A stretch of 64,000 nucleotides of DNA from Effrenium voratum (taxonomy: Eukaryota; Sar; Dinophyceae; Suessiales; Symbiodiniaceae). Of this stretch, positions 49,929-60,808 are shown piece after piece. The translations under genes and the position numbers were made by a program. Numbering within the stretch: position 1 is the first letter of the stretch; each line of letters starts with the position of its first letter. The notes beneath the pieces were generated by a model. That model searched no databases. It was not told the origin of the DNA and saw nothing but the letters and a program-made list of their open reading frames with translations. The stretch covers positions 579,104 through 643,103 of the forward strand of contig CAUJNA010000846.1 of NCBI GenBank assembly GCA_963377175.1, in the 5' to 3' direction.

Positions 49929-50062
49929 TATATTTTGGGAATTTGGGATTTTGGGATTTAGGTGGTAAAAATGGTTGAGGTGGCGTGCCCCTGTTGGTTA
50001 ATATGGTTGAAGTGGTTGACTGAGGGGATTTTATCTGAACTGGGGCATGCCCTTTGGTAGGT
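49929..50062. repeat. right terminal inverted repeat
   Basis: Ends GGGCATGCCCTTTGGTAGGT. It is the reverse complement of 29122-29255 with about one mismatch in 134 bp, so the two ends have diverged little since integration or are kept alike by conversion. Confidence 0.92.
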
Positions 50063-50067
50063 CCAAC
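50063..50067. other. target-site duplication, right copy (CCAAC)
   Basis: Directly follows the right terminal repeat and equals 29117-29121. Confidence 0.7.
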
Positions 50068-50225
50068 CCCCCCCCCCTGTGGGGGTGGGGGGGGTGGTTG
50101 GGTGGTGGGGTGGGGTGGTTGGGTGGTTGGGGTGTGGTTCGGAGTTGGTTTAGGCTTGGTGGGTTGGTTTAGGGTTGGTTCAGGGTTGGTTCAGGGTTGG
50201 TTCAGGGTTGGTTTGCGGTGGGTTT
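50066..50225. repeat. C/G-rich low-complexity DNA with 12-bp TTCAGGGTTGGT repeats
   Basis: A C run is followed by GGTGG-rich sequence and several copies of TTCAGGGTTGGT, host DNA directly beside the insertion. Confidence 0.75.
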
Positions 50226-50462
50226 CGGGTGGGTTTGGGCACACGGTACTGGACAGCATCCCCAGCATTGCCAGCATCATCCCCAAGATGCGGATGATGC
50301 GGGGGAGTGGGGGGACCATACCATTGGGGGGGGGGGAGTACGTGGCCCAGGGACTGGTACATATATATATATATATATATATACAAAATATGTATTATAT
50401 GGGTGTGTCTATTCTTGGGGAACCCCTTCTAGGACGTTTTTAAGCCCCAAAAAAGACACACC

Positions 50463-50583
50463 CATATGGGTATGGGTCAAAACTAAACCACCAGGTGACC
50501 GCAGGTGTTGGTCCTTGTTTCCATTTATCAGGGAAAAACAAAACACGTTCTGGGGATTCCTATTCTTGACCCACACCCATATG
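50463..50583. repeat. family-D MITE-like element
   Basis: CATATGGGTATGGGTCAAAA left arm and TTGACCCACACCCATATG right arm. Same family as 22315-22426. Confidence 0.75.
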
Positions 50584-50672
50584 TACTTTTCCAAGAAAAA
50601 AAACTGTTTTGTGGGAGATCCTAAGGGGCCAAAACGGACCAAGTGACGTCTGAAGCGCACCCCAAACCTCGC

Positions 50673-50728
50673 AGGTCTCGCACCTCCTCCGGCACCGCGT
50701 GCTTCACCTTCATGGACAAACTCAGTGC
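50673..50728 (-). CDS. putative host exon: CNBD N-terminal helix, last before the provirus
   Basis: Minus strand: an AG acceptor (50730-50729) is followed by 56 nt encoding ALSLSMKVKHAVPEEVRD, with a GC donor (50672-50671). Phase 0 at its start fits the 51.9 kb exon and phase 2 at its end fits the 27.8 kb exon, where it would give ...RD-L-EVIVRQGE. It lies in the expected position in a CNBD (helix before the barrel). An alternative model skips this exon and extends the 51.9 kb exon to 51824; that is also in phase. Confidence 0.4.
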
Positions 50729-51605
50729 CTGCCGCGCGCGGAGTTGAAAAAACGGGGCGTAAGCGACGGCTTTGCAAAACCAGCTCCATCTTGGTCCCCT
50801 CCAGTCCTGCAATGGTGTTTGCCCATTCTGTTCAACCACCGTTCTAAAAAAAAAACAAGGCTGAGGCTTCTTTTGGAGTTTGAGGGTTGAACAGAATGGG
50901 AACAAAACTTAGGGCTTCTAAAAAACAAGGGGTGGTTCCCTAAGAGTTTGATGGTTTCCTGATATGTCAAGCTAAGGCTGAAGGGAACCGATGGCTTTCG
51001 CAGGGTTGAACCCCTGGTGGATGGTAAGTGGCAAACCAGCCCGAAGCCTCCTTTCACCATCGAAACCAATTGGAGGGAAGCTGATAAAAAGGGTCTTCCA
51101 ACTTCACTGATGCAATGTGTTGGGAAGTACCATGACTGTGATTTGGGAATTGCTTGCGGATGCCGCTGGGAAGCTGATACGTCCATTTGTTTAAGGCTCT
51201 GTCTTTCTTCAAGGGTTGTTCTTGCATGGCTCCAAACAAGTGAAAGCAAATCGGCACCACATTCTGAAACCCTCCCGGCCGTGTTTTGTGCTTAAGGCCG
51301 GACCTAGACAGGAAACCAACAGGAAACCTGAGTCTCACGTAGACTCTTGTCTGAGTCGTGTGCGAATCTATCACTGGGCCGTCCTCAGATCCCCTGCTAA
51401 AAGCTAACTTTTTAGTGCTTTAGCGGAAGACTTTCACTAAACAAACTAAAAACCACACAAAACATAACTAAAAGCCACAAACAACCCGTAAAGCCCCGCT
51501 AAAACTGCAAGGAACCGGATGGCCTCAAGTATATATCCTTCTTCTCGACTGGACTTCCTCGGCCTTTGATAGAGGAAACGGTGACCGAAAACGCGAAAAC
51601 GACGC

Positions 51606-51720
51606 ATAGGTCCTCCAGTAGAGAGGTTAGAATAAGGCTTCCCACTCTTTTTCTGTAGCCTATTTTAGGCTATTTTAGAAGGGGAACTGAATCTCCCCCC
51701 AAACAAAAGAAATGGTAAAG
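51606..51720. repeat. family-A MITE-like element, degenerate
   Basis: TAGGTCCTCCAGTAGAGAGG start and the 'TATTTTAGAAGGGGAAC' core with a short internal duplication. Confidence 0.55.
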
Positions 51721-51861
51721 GCTATTTTAGGCAGGGGAATTCGAATTTCTCCCCCCCCCCCCCCCCCAAAAAAAAAAAAAAAAGAACACGGTGGCACCAG
51801 TTGGCACCAATTGCCGGAATCGCCCTTTCGCATCCATTTCCGCGGGCGAAAAACCCGCTGC

Positions 51862-51912
51862 CTTGTACTCGTTCTCAGGCACGGACTTCAGAAGGAAGTG
51901 CTTCTGGAAGGC
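51862..51912 (-). CDS. host exon: CNBD lead-in helix
   Basis: Minus strand, 51 nt, AG acceptor (51914-51913) and GC donor (51861-51860). It encodes AFQKHFLLKSVPENEYK. The pattern 'A-x-x-K-H-F-L-x-x-x-V-P-E' is the segment that opens the first CNBD in PKA regulatory subunits and cGMP-dependent kinases. It is the first exon upstream of the provirus-bearing intron region. An alternative donor at 51823-51822 would add FSPAEMDAK before joining 27.8 kb in phase. GC-rich codons and motif support the minus strand; a shorter plus-strand frame has no family. Confidence 0.5.
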
Positions 51913-52432
51913 CTGGCTCAAACTCAGGAAAATCCGTAAGGCGGCGGCGGGAAGAAACACACACAGAAGCACACCTGTTAGTTTTCAGAAAAGTGACTTG
52001 GAAAAGAAAACCCCCTTCAACACATAAGGAACAAAATATTTCTGTGTGAATGTTGCTGGTTTCTGGAAACCTCAAGTGTTCAACACCGCTCGTTTGAGGC
52101 AAAAGCAACAAAAAAACAAACAACAAGCGACTCCGGCTCATTTGCGGGTCCGTTTACCCAAAACGGGAAACCCACAAGTTCAAGCCGAGCGTTTCCGGGT
52201 ATCATGTGTCCGCTAGGGCCATGGGTTTGCATTCAAAAGCGGCTTACCATCAACCCGTTTTGGCCTTCGACTCAGTTCCTGAGTGGATTTTCCAGAAAAA
52301 GGTCTGAACTTTTTGTTGATCACCAAACTGGCCGTCCCCAAAAAAATCAAGTCCGGAAACTCGGGGAGTGAGCCAAAAAGGGAGCTCTGGGACCCCGACG
52401 GAGTTTGTTTTGAGCCTTTGGCACCCTCTCAT

Positions 52433-54100
52433 CGCGCGATTGTTACACTACACTTGAGCGAATGGCAGGTCTTGACTTTGGTGCCTACACCTTGGCTGCT
52501 GCAACGACCCCTCTGCTAAAAAAGCTTATCACTTCTTGTGGGTTTCGTGGAAAGCCCAACTTGATCTCAACCAACAAGTTAAAGTCTAAAGATCCAGCCC
52601 AATAGCAGTCAAGACACATGGTATTCCAACATGGTCTTCCAACCATTGACATTAATCTACATGGTCTCTTATGGTCTTACACATCTTCCTTGCCCCACAC
52701 GTGTCTTGACTTCGACGCTTCTACCATTAACATGGCCTTCCAACCACGGATGTGTCCATGTACAATGTAATTGTAAGCTGCACTGCTACAATCCAAGAAG
52801 ACCAAAAGATGTAAAGTTCCCAGACACTCGATCAGGACGTGGGTTGAACAAGCAGGCACTTGGCACCGACCAGGTCTACGAAGGCACCGCGGCCAACCGA
52901 CGGAAACGCAACTTTTGGGAGGTGACCGAAATGGAATGAATAAAAGGACACCTAGCCGAACTAAACTAAGCTATGTCTAAGCAAAGGAATCTGAAATGGC
53001 AAGGGTTCCGCACCCGTTGAAAAGATCTTGAACACCCGACTTTTTGAACAAACAAGTCGCACCTGACCCTGGGGCCCACTGCCGACAAAACTCAGCAACC
53101 CAACAGCATCGAGGGTCATTTGGGTGATTTGAAGCATCCTTGAAAAACAGCTGGGTTAGTCTTTGACCACCTGCAGCACGTAATACAATGGCTTGTGGGT
53201 GCTTGGGTGTTCGGCCAACGTGGCCGAACACCCAAGTAGCGAGACTGCCATGTCCAATCAAAGTGAACTAGGCTGGAATTAGGACCCCAGCAAAAAAACA
53301 TCTTTGTTTGCCTGGTTGGTGGAAAACAAAGGGACCCCCAAAAATGCAAAAAAAAAAAGAGAGCGTTCTTCTGGTGAAGTGAACAAGGCATTTTGGAACG
53401 GGCCGAGCCTTGCGAACCCGGCTGGCGAGGGTCAACATGTTCGACCCAGACTCCGGGTGGATGCTCATGGGAAAGAAGGCGCTTGTTTGGTAGTTGCTGT
53501 TTAAAGGGATACCCTTCCAAAAACACACACACACACACACACACATCTGGGTGTCTGGGTAGAAATGGGGCTTACTCGCCGAACTACCACGTTAGTTGAG
53601 GGCATGGATGCGAATGAGAAAGCCAAACTTTTAGCGCCTTCCCCATGCAGGAATCTGCAGATTGAGGGGGAACCCATACAATGTACATGTATGCTTTTGA
53701 CAGTACGTTTTTCAAATTGATTTAAAGAGAGACCTTCCAAGGAACATCACCATTTTGGGTGTCCCTCCCGTCCCATTTTGATACATACCGATATTCGTGA
53801 ACCCCAAAACCTCGTGATTCCATTCGCCTATCCAGCAGGTAACCAAGAGAACCATATGGAACCGTCCTTGAAAAACGACAAGGAACCACCCAGCCAGCTA
53901 AGTTCTCAGGCCAAGGTTCCTCCCTATTTTGATACACACCTTCCATTTGCTGAACAGCTCCTGGAAAAATAAGTTTCCAGTAGTGAATCGATTCCCTTAA
54001 AACCCAACAGGGAAAAATGACATATTCATTTCAGCAAATGCGAGGATACCCACAACTTCCCAGCCTAGGTAGTCTGTGTCTACTGCCAACGTTCTGCCTC
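52433..54100. other. intron-like host DNA, no supported gene
   Basis: Repeat fragments, including the 'CTGCAACGACCCCTCTGCTAAA' type element at 52497-52615 and a family-E copy at 53270-53385. An (AC)n tract lies at 53522-53544. Confidence 0.5.
53270..53385. repeat. family-E repeat
   Basis: TAGGCTGGAATTAGGACCCC start, 'GCCTGGTTGGTGGAAAAC' core and an A-rich tail. Confidence 0.6.
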
Positions 54101-54114
54101 CCCCAAAACGGACG

Positions 54115-54215
54115 GCCCCAAACGACTCCGACTCCGAACTCCTCGGTGAGGAAGGCTTCGAGCTCTGGCTCCAGCATCTCAGGCTTCACGTGCTGGCTGG
54201 CGCGCCTGGCGTTTT
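54115..54215 (-). CDS. possible host exon, unrecognised
   Basis: GC-rich island. The minus strand reads RASQHVKPEMLEPELEAFL and the plus strand is also open (GFELWLQHLRLHVLAG). If minus, it would lie between the 55.2 kb and 51.9 kb islands of the CNBD gene. Strand is not decided. Confidence 0.22.
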
Positions 54216-54807
54216 TTTTGTTTGTTTCGCGCGAGATGCGGCGCTTGGCAGAAGAGGACCAAAGGAAAAAAACAACGAATGTTGGGGTCCCAAAAAGAAA
54301 AAAACAACAGTAGGTCAGGGTGCTCCAAGCCGAAAGCCGAAAGAGGCTTAGAGGTCGATCACCTTTAGGCTTCTTGAGCCCAAAAATGGATTTTTTGGCT
54401 ATGTTCCCTTTTGGTTAGGATTCAGGATGGCACCCCGTGAGCCCCACCCTTGGCACACAAGACCAGAAAGACTCTGTTCCATATTCAGCCTACACCAAAA
54501 TATATGAATGATGTGCGTATGTTTTAGGGTACCCCCGAACATGATGGACTTCCTTCTTGCTTCCCCTTAAGCCAACCAAAAAGAAGGTTCCTTCAAATAC
54601 AGGGGTCCCTGGATCTCCCCAAATTTACTGGTTTCTGAAAGGGTCCGCCACTTTTAGAGACAGGAGTATGGCTCGGGCATCTTGTACCCCACTCAAAGAT
54701 CATCTTCCCCTCCACCTTGCAACCCTATGGCTGGAAGAGTCTTGGGGACTTCAATTGAACAATACTTGCTTATTTAAAGTCAATACACATTTATTTCTTA
54801 ATAATCC

Positions 54808-54935
54808 TACTGTGGATGGACGAAATCCTGCACCACGTAAGAAACCCTGGTTTCTGATGATTCCCCTGCAAATACCAACAAACCTTATGGTTTCTCATGG
54901 TTTCAGTGGCGCGAAATGGATTCCGTCCATCCAAA
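54808..54935. repeat. family-C MITE-like element
   Basis: TACTGTGGATGGACGAAATCC left arm and GGATTCCGTCCATCC right arm around the 'CCCCTGCAAATACCAACAAAC' core. Confidence 0.75.
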
Positions 54936-55164
54936 CATAGAAGTGAACAAACCCTTGTGGAGAGACGGCTTTCCTGTTGGAAGGGGCTTTGCCCTCTCGT
55001 CATGTTCGTTGGTGGGAGTTGTTGTTTTCTTCTTGATAATCCCTCTGTGTGACACTCTGTGTGGTGGTACAATAATCCCTCCGTGGTTTCTTAATAATCC
55101 CTCTGTTTGTTCTTTCTGTCATGTTCGTTGGCAAACAAAAATGCATAGAACCCAAGTTGGGTGA

Positions 55165-55290
55165 CCCACGGTCGCCCATCGCCGAAGCGATTCGTCGCAG
55201 CCCATGGCCTGCCGACCACGGAATACGCATCGGCGGAGATCTCGGCCTTCTCCTCGCGAGCGACGGGAGCTTGAGCTTTCCCGGGAACGC
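55165..55290 (-). CDS. putative host exon: segment upstream of CNBD-A
   Basis: GC-rich island. The minus strand encodes REEKAEISADAYSVVG followed by RPWAATNRFGDG. 'ISADAY' preceded by basic/acidic residues resembles the conserved 'R-x-x-x-(V/I)-S-A-E' inhibitory/hinge region of PKA regulatory subunits and related kinases, and it lies just upstream of the CNBD lead-in on the same strand. The plus strand is also open with protein-like sequence, so the assignment is tentative. Confidence 0.33.
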
Positions 55291-55539
55291 GGCGCCGGTG
55301 TCTCAAGAAACCACCCGGCCCCGCCCCCTCAAACCCTTGTCCACCCCAGACAAAAAACGTTGTTTTTCTTTTTTAAACAAAGGGACTCTCCTGGTGTCTG
55401 CAACAAAAGACCCCCCCAAAATACAAAATGGCAGAAGGGCGCTGCTGGTTGTCTGGAAAAAGGAGTAGTTGGCATGGAGTTGCAAGGTGCTTTCAAACCA
55501 AAATCAGTCGTAGCAGGATAAAACTGGACTTTTAATCTT

Positions 55540-55650
55540 GGCTGGAATTAGGACCCCAGCAAAAAATATATTTTTTTGCCTGGTGAGTGGAAAACAAAGG
55601 GGACCCCAAAAAAGCAAACAAGCAAAACGGGCAGCTAATTCTGGGGAATT
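55540..55650. repeat. family-E repeat
   Basis: GGCTGGAATTAGGACCCCAG start, 'GCCTGGTGAGTGGAAAAC' core and an A-rich tail. Confidence 0.6.
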
Positions 55651-56990
55651 TAATTAGGTGCGTATTTTGTAACTGGAAGCCTTGGGTTTGAGAGAAACCC
55701 GCAAGCGACCCCTCATCCTCCCAGCCAGGGAACCTGAAAGATAATTTTCTGGCTTGGACCAGCGCACCAGCTTCCAAAGGAGAATTCTTTCAGGTTTCTT
55801 GCTTGTTTCTGCGTAGCCCTTTGCTGGTTAGGGAACTTGCTGGTCGGCAGAATGAGGCAACGACCCCTCCAACCCATCCAATATGGTTTCCTTTAAGGGA
55901 ATCCCTGGGTTCATTCCTGCTGGGTCATTCCAAGGCCACGCCCCCGCCAAACCACCATTCCTTGTAGTTTCATTTTACGGGGATCCCGAACGGTTCATTC
56001 CCCAAACCCTTGACATGAGAGAACTAGCAAGGTCACCTTGGGAAGGGACTTTGTTGCTGCAACGACCCCTCTGCTAAACGCTGAGAACTTTCTGTGGGTT
56101 TAGTGGACAACCCCTTGATTTTCAAAAAAAAATAGCAGTCAAGGGGATATCCAGTTCGTTACACCTGATTCAAGCCTGACATTCAACCCAATGCCATTCC
56201 CCTGTAGGGAACCAAGGGAACAACATCAGAACACGTCAGTTGTATTGAAACCACACGCAAATTGAAGAAACCACAAATCCCACGAGCCTGGCGTGAATTC
56301 TGTCCAGGAGCGTGTTGGGTGAGTTTAAGATGTACAGAGTATGTGTTCGTAGGTCACAAACCTTACATCGAAGGGGGTCTTAGGGGGGTGGGGGAAAAGC
56401 CTATGATGTCCCTCCGGGGAACTTCTTACTTTACTCCACTCACCTTCCCCTGATTGGTGGTTTGGATTCGTGGTCTGGTGGTTACGGGGTGGTTTCCCAT
56501 TTCCCATCTTCAAGAACCAGGGGCAAATCCCCGATCCATCCAAACCACCGGTTAAGGCTTACCTGGATGTACCGAATCAAGCTTGTTAAAAGCAATCTGC
56601 AAGAGCCAGGATTTCCCGTGAGGGATCCGATTGATTTTTTTTACGGATCCCCTTCTGCAAGAGCTAAATCCAAGAGCTAAATCCCTTTGAGCGACAAGGT
56701 TGATGCATCCAGGGCTAGCGTTCGGCGTGTCTAGCGAACTACACAGCGACGCCCCCGCCCCCCCCCCCCCCCCCCGCCCGCAAACAAACAAGAAAACAAC
56801 ACAAAACACACACACGACAAACAAGGATGATCCTTCCGTGTGCCCAATTTTCATATAAGAGCCTCAACCAAAGACACACAAATTGGGTGCTGTAGATCCT
56901 CCAGCAAAAAGTTTGGCTTTTTGCAGGTTGAAAGGAGATATGAGGGGTATCCAAAAAGTTAAAGTCTAAAGATCCAACCCAGCAGTAGGG
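55651..56990. other. intron-like host DNA, no supported gene
   Basis: Contains a repeat fragment at 56053-56140 and a poly-C tract at 56755-56776. No coding island. Confidence 0.45.
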
Positions 56991-56994
56991 ACCG

Positions 56995-57185
56995 GACCGC
57001 CCTTTCTGCCCCTCAACCGACGCCGACTGTCCTCGTCTAAGGCCAAGGAAGAGGTCACCCGGTTCAGGCTGCGCTTCTCCCGCCGCCGCACCGCAGCCAT
57101 CGTCGACGACTCCTCGACCGAAGGGCTCGATGGCGGCATTTGCAAGCAGAAGCATCGGAGGGTGTCGTCTTCGGGTGCGTCTCCC
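56995..57185. other. GC-rich coding-like island, strand undecided
   Basis: Open in several frames. Plus strand reads VTRFRLRFSRRRTAAIVDD; minus strand reads MAAVRRREKRSLNRVTSSLA. It is probably an exon, possibly the N-terminal region of the minus-strand CNBD gene, but no domain was recognised. Confidence 0.3.
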
Positions 57186-57383
57186 TTTTAATTTTGAGGG
57201 CAACCAAAGGGAAAACCATCGAATTTTGGGGGTGCCATGAAAGAACACAATCCCATTTTTCCGGGTGCCCAAAAACAAAAAGCGGCTATGATTCTTGACA
57301 GGGAGCCACCTCTAAAGTTGGTTGAACCGACTGACAACAAGAGAGCCAACTCAAAAAAAGGAACCACGCGCATTGCTTAATAA

Positions 57384-57499
57384 CTAGGTCCTCCAGTAGA
57401 GAGGATAGAATAAGGGTACCCTTTTTTCTGTATAGTCTATTTTAGTAGGGGAACCCTCCCCCAAAAAAAGGGTAAAATGGGCACTACTGGGGGACCTAG
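57384..57499. repeat. family-A MITE-like element, complete, with target duplication
   Basis: 116 bp, CTAGGTCCTCCAGTAGAGAG ... CACTACTGGGGGACCTAG. Flanked by ATAA on both sides (57380-57383, 57500-57503). This is the cleanest copy in the window. Confidence 0.8.
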
Positions 57500-60129
57500 A
57501 TAACCAATAGTGGACAGTGGGGACACAAATCAGAGGCTCGGTCCGGCTGAACATTCCGGTGTCCAGAAACAAACAAAAACTGATTGCGAGTTCGGGTCGG
57601 TCAGCGCAACACAGTTGACTGAAGACTGGGCGCAAACACCATGAGGAAATACCTGGATCCCCGGTTGCCTTTATTTTCCAGCTACTTTTGCCAAATTATG
57701 GGCTACTAGTGGGTAAAGTGGCTGGAAAAAAGTGGCTACTTGGGGATCCAGGTAGGAAACAAAGTCTTAACTTCACCAATGCCAGGGTGTTTTTATCTAA
57801 AACCATTCCACACTCAAGGCTGCACATTGCTTGCTTCTCCGGGAATCACCAAGGGTGTGGGAATGAACCGGATCCACCTGTTACGGAAACCACCTGGAGG
57901 GTTCTCAGGGCTCATTCCAACTCAGGGACCGGCAAGATTGTATGAAGTATGAATCTGAATTAGGGACCCTTTGGCCATCATAGGTGTGTCTTGAAAAAAA
58001 AACGGAACCCAAAAGAGAGTCCAGGGGTACATGTGGCTGTCCTTTAAACTAAACCAATCCCAAATACGATATCCCTACAAAAAGACACGGCCACAAAGCA
58101 TTTGTGTCCACAAACCATTTTCGCTGGCAGTTCCCAGCCCGAATTCCCAAATTCCCAAATGAACGGAGAAAATCACTTTCCAGTGCTTTCAGCTACCTCT
58201 GCAGTGGCTAACTAGGTTTGTGTAACCCTAAGTTTCACCTGATGGTTTCCCCTGGTTACCTACTAAACGGCAAACTACTTAGACTCTCAAACTACCCATA
58301 TGCAAAGGAATCGCCACAGACATGTTGAGGCAACATCCCAAAGCTCACTTCATGAGAGGATCAGCCAAACATGCCAACATTTGTTGTCTAGTCCAAGCCC
58401 AAGTACAAAGTGGTCTTCCCAAATGTACTAAAACTCCGAAACGGAACTCTGGAAGTAATCTAATGGGCCCCTGTGCATGGACCCTTTTGTTGCCCCCCTT
58501 GCATACCCCTTATATAGGCAATACTGTGAGTCTCAGCTTTGCCCCATCGTATGTACGGGGCACGCAAGTGGGACACAAGGACCCATTAGAGTCATAATCA
58601 AAACCTGGATTGAAAATGGTGTACCAAAAATCATGTAAATAATTACAAAATGGCGACAAAGGCACCACTTTGTCATCTCTACTCTTGGTATGTATGCTAG
58701 CAAACAACTTTGTTTTTGCAGCTCACCAGCAGCAATGAACAGAAAAAAAAAGAAAAAAAAAAAACATGCCAAGAACCGTGAAGTTATGGTTGGGATTATC
58801 TTCATCTGCTTTAGTTTTGACTGAGACTCAGTAGATTTTGCGTCCATCGCCATGACCTCTTCGGGTGACAACTCGTTGGGTTCCCGCTGTGGGTTTCCCG
58901 GCCGACTGGTTCGACGTCTCGCTGGGGAAGCCCTGGCAAGGCTTCTGCAGCTGAAAATCCATGCGTTAATTTCCCAAGTTGCTTTATCCGAAAGGCGGTG
59001 TCTTGTTTTTGGAGTTGGTACCCCTGATTGATTGGCTTAAAGCAAACCAACAGGTAAACACATAATTTTGAAGGGGTCAACCAAAAACATAAGACACGCA
59101 TCCAAAAACGACCCCTCGGTTTAAGTCTAGCTGCAACAAATGAACCCTGACAGTGGGGACTCCACCTGGTGGCCTCCGATAGGGGAAGACCCGAAGGCCG
59201 CCAAAAAAAAATGGAATCCCTGTCCGCAACGGATGTAGCCACGTGGGTCATAATATGACCGCCTCTGAAAATCGGGGCCCCTAAAAGCGGTTGGCTCCCC
59301 TTGGGTTGCCTTTTAAAATCAACCTAAGGGTACCCACGCCAAGACACACACACACCCATATGGATATGAATTTAAGGAGGGACCCTTTGGTGGACATCGA
59401 AATTCGGTCGGGGTTCATGTCAACCAATCACTTTTGAGGTGGTTCGAACTCTTAAAATTCATGGCATCAAATATGCGAAGTGAACCTTTCCCCAGTTTTC
59501 AACCATGGTAACCCACTTGGCTCTCCAAAATAGGAATACCCAAAAAATCACACCCTGGATGGAAACAAAGACGAACCCCCAGCCGTAAAAGAAAAAAAGG
59601 CCACAGGCACTCGAGTGGATTGAACATCCAAAGTGGGGGCAAACAAGGACTGGCCCTTTTGTTCTTGGTTGTTCACGTATACCGTTACACGGTCAACTCG
59701 CAAGGGGAGCGACTAATGGCAATTGGCTATGCCTTTTCATAAGGAACCTTCCCTGGACATGAATCATAAGCTAAGCGATGTCCATTCGGACCCCTAATTA
59801 ACACTGAGTCTGCACCAATTTACGGCTGGGGCTATCTCTTCACCAAAATGTTACTCCTCGCTTCCTGAGTGAATGGCCCGAAAAGTCCAAACTTTCTATC
59901 TACCACTAAACTGGTCTTCTCAACAAGTTTGGTAAAGTCCATGAACTCACAACCGACCAAGACCAGACTGAGCCAAAGCGACCCGCGCCTCATCCTGGAC
60001 CTGAGAGGTCGAGAGAAAAGGGGTGTCTTGGCCTACCCATCTGCGTGCGTCTCCAAATGGGGCCAGTGGTTCGTCCTGTAGTTGTCCTTTAAAACGACTC
60101 CAAAAGGGTATACAAAGAAGATGCAACCA

Positions 60130-60263
60130 TACTGTGGATGGCTGTGAAATCCTCTTAGGCACCACCTCAGAAACCCTGGCTTTTGATGATTCCCTGTAAA
60201 TACCAACAAACAATGGTTTTCCATGGTGTCTTGGGTGGTGCAGGATTCTGTCCATCCACAGTA
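60130..60263. repeat. family-C MITE-like element, complete
   Basis: TACTGTGGATGG ... CCATCCACAGTA with long imperfect inverted arms and the 'CCCTGTAAATACCAACAAAC' core. Confidence 0.8.
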
Positions 60264-60690
60264 TCAATCAACCAACCTGTTTATTAATAGGGGGGTGCTT
60301 CTCCCTGGGTTTAGTGGGGAATCAGACCACTTTTGGAGGGGAACACCCCCCTATTGATAAAAAGGGGTTGACTTATATGGGGTCAACATTTTAGAGCAAT
60401 AACATGAGATTTGATGACTCTGTTCCATGTTTAGTTAACCCTAAAATACACATGTACTTTGAGGAGACCAGTCCAGTTGCAAAGCCCCCCCCCCCCCCCC
60501 GGGAAAAAACAAAAACAAGGTTGGTCCCTCAGTTTATGTTGTTTTTTGGAGGACGCCATGGTCCTCTCAAATGAAAATGGGGGGGTGGGGGGTGGGGGAC
60601 CTCAAACATCCACAAGCGTTTTGCCACAGTCAGTGAGGCGAAACAGCCACCACCCACATGTGTTGTGATCTCGACATAGGGGTCTTAAAA

Positions 60691-60808
60691 TACAGTGGAT
60701 GGATGAAATCCTGCACTATGGGAAACCATTGTCTGTTGGTATGCTCAGGCGAAAGAAACATTAGTCCAGGGTTTCTTAGGTGATGCTGGATTTCGTCCAT
60801 TCACAGTA
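60691..60808. repeat. family-C MITE-like element
   Basis: TACAGTGGATGGATGAAATCC left arm and GGATTTCGTCCATTCACAGTA right arm. Confidence 0.75.

Larger units (their letters stand above)
29122..50062. mobile_element. integrated Polinton-like virus (20,941 bp)
   Basis: The element is bounded by 134-bp terminal inverted repeats and a 5-bp target duplication. It has a much lower GC content than the flanks and contiguous intron-less genes. It carries the hallmark set of the Polinton/virophage/PLV assemblage: DDE integrase, family B polymerase, A32-type packaging ATPase, double-jelly-roll major capsid protein and penton-like minor capsid protein. S74 fibre, class-3 lipase and C5 methyltransferase are accessory genes. 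No Ulp1/adenain-type maturation protease was recognised. Two genes (capsid, lipase) are split by one-base shifts. It can be a provirus able to form particles, or a recent and starting-to-decay integration; the sequence alone does not decide. Confidence 0.9.

Noticed and set aside
29122..50062. Classification as a true virophage (mavirus relative)
   Set aside because: The TCTA signal and gene set are suggestive, but no cysteine protease was recognised and the replication protein differs; capsid phylogeny would be needed.
50150..50215. Telomeric repeat array (TTTAGGG-like)
   Set aside because: The unit is TTCAGGGTTGGT with variable spacing and is internal; only a superficial likeness.
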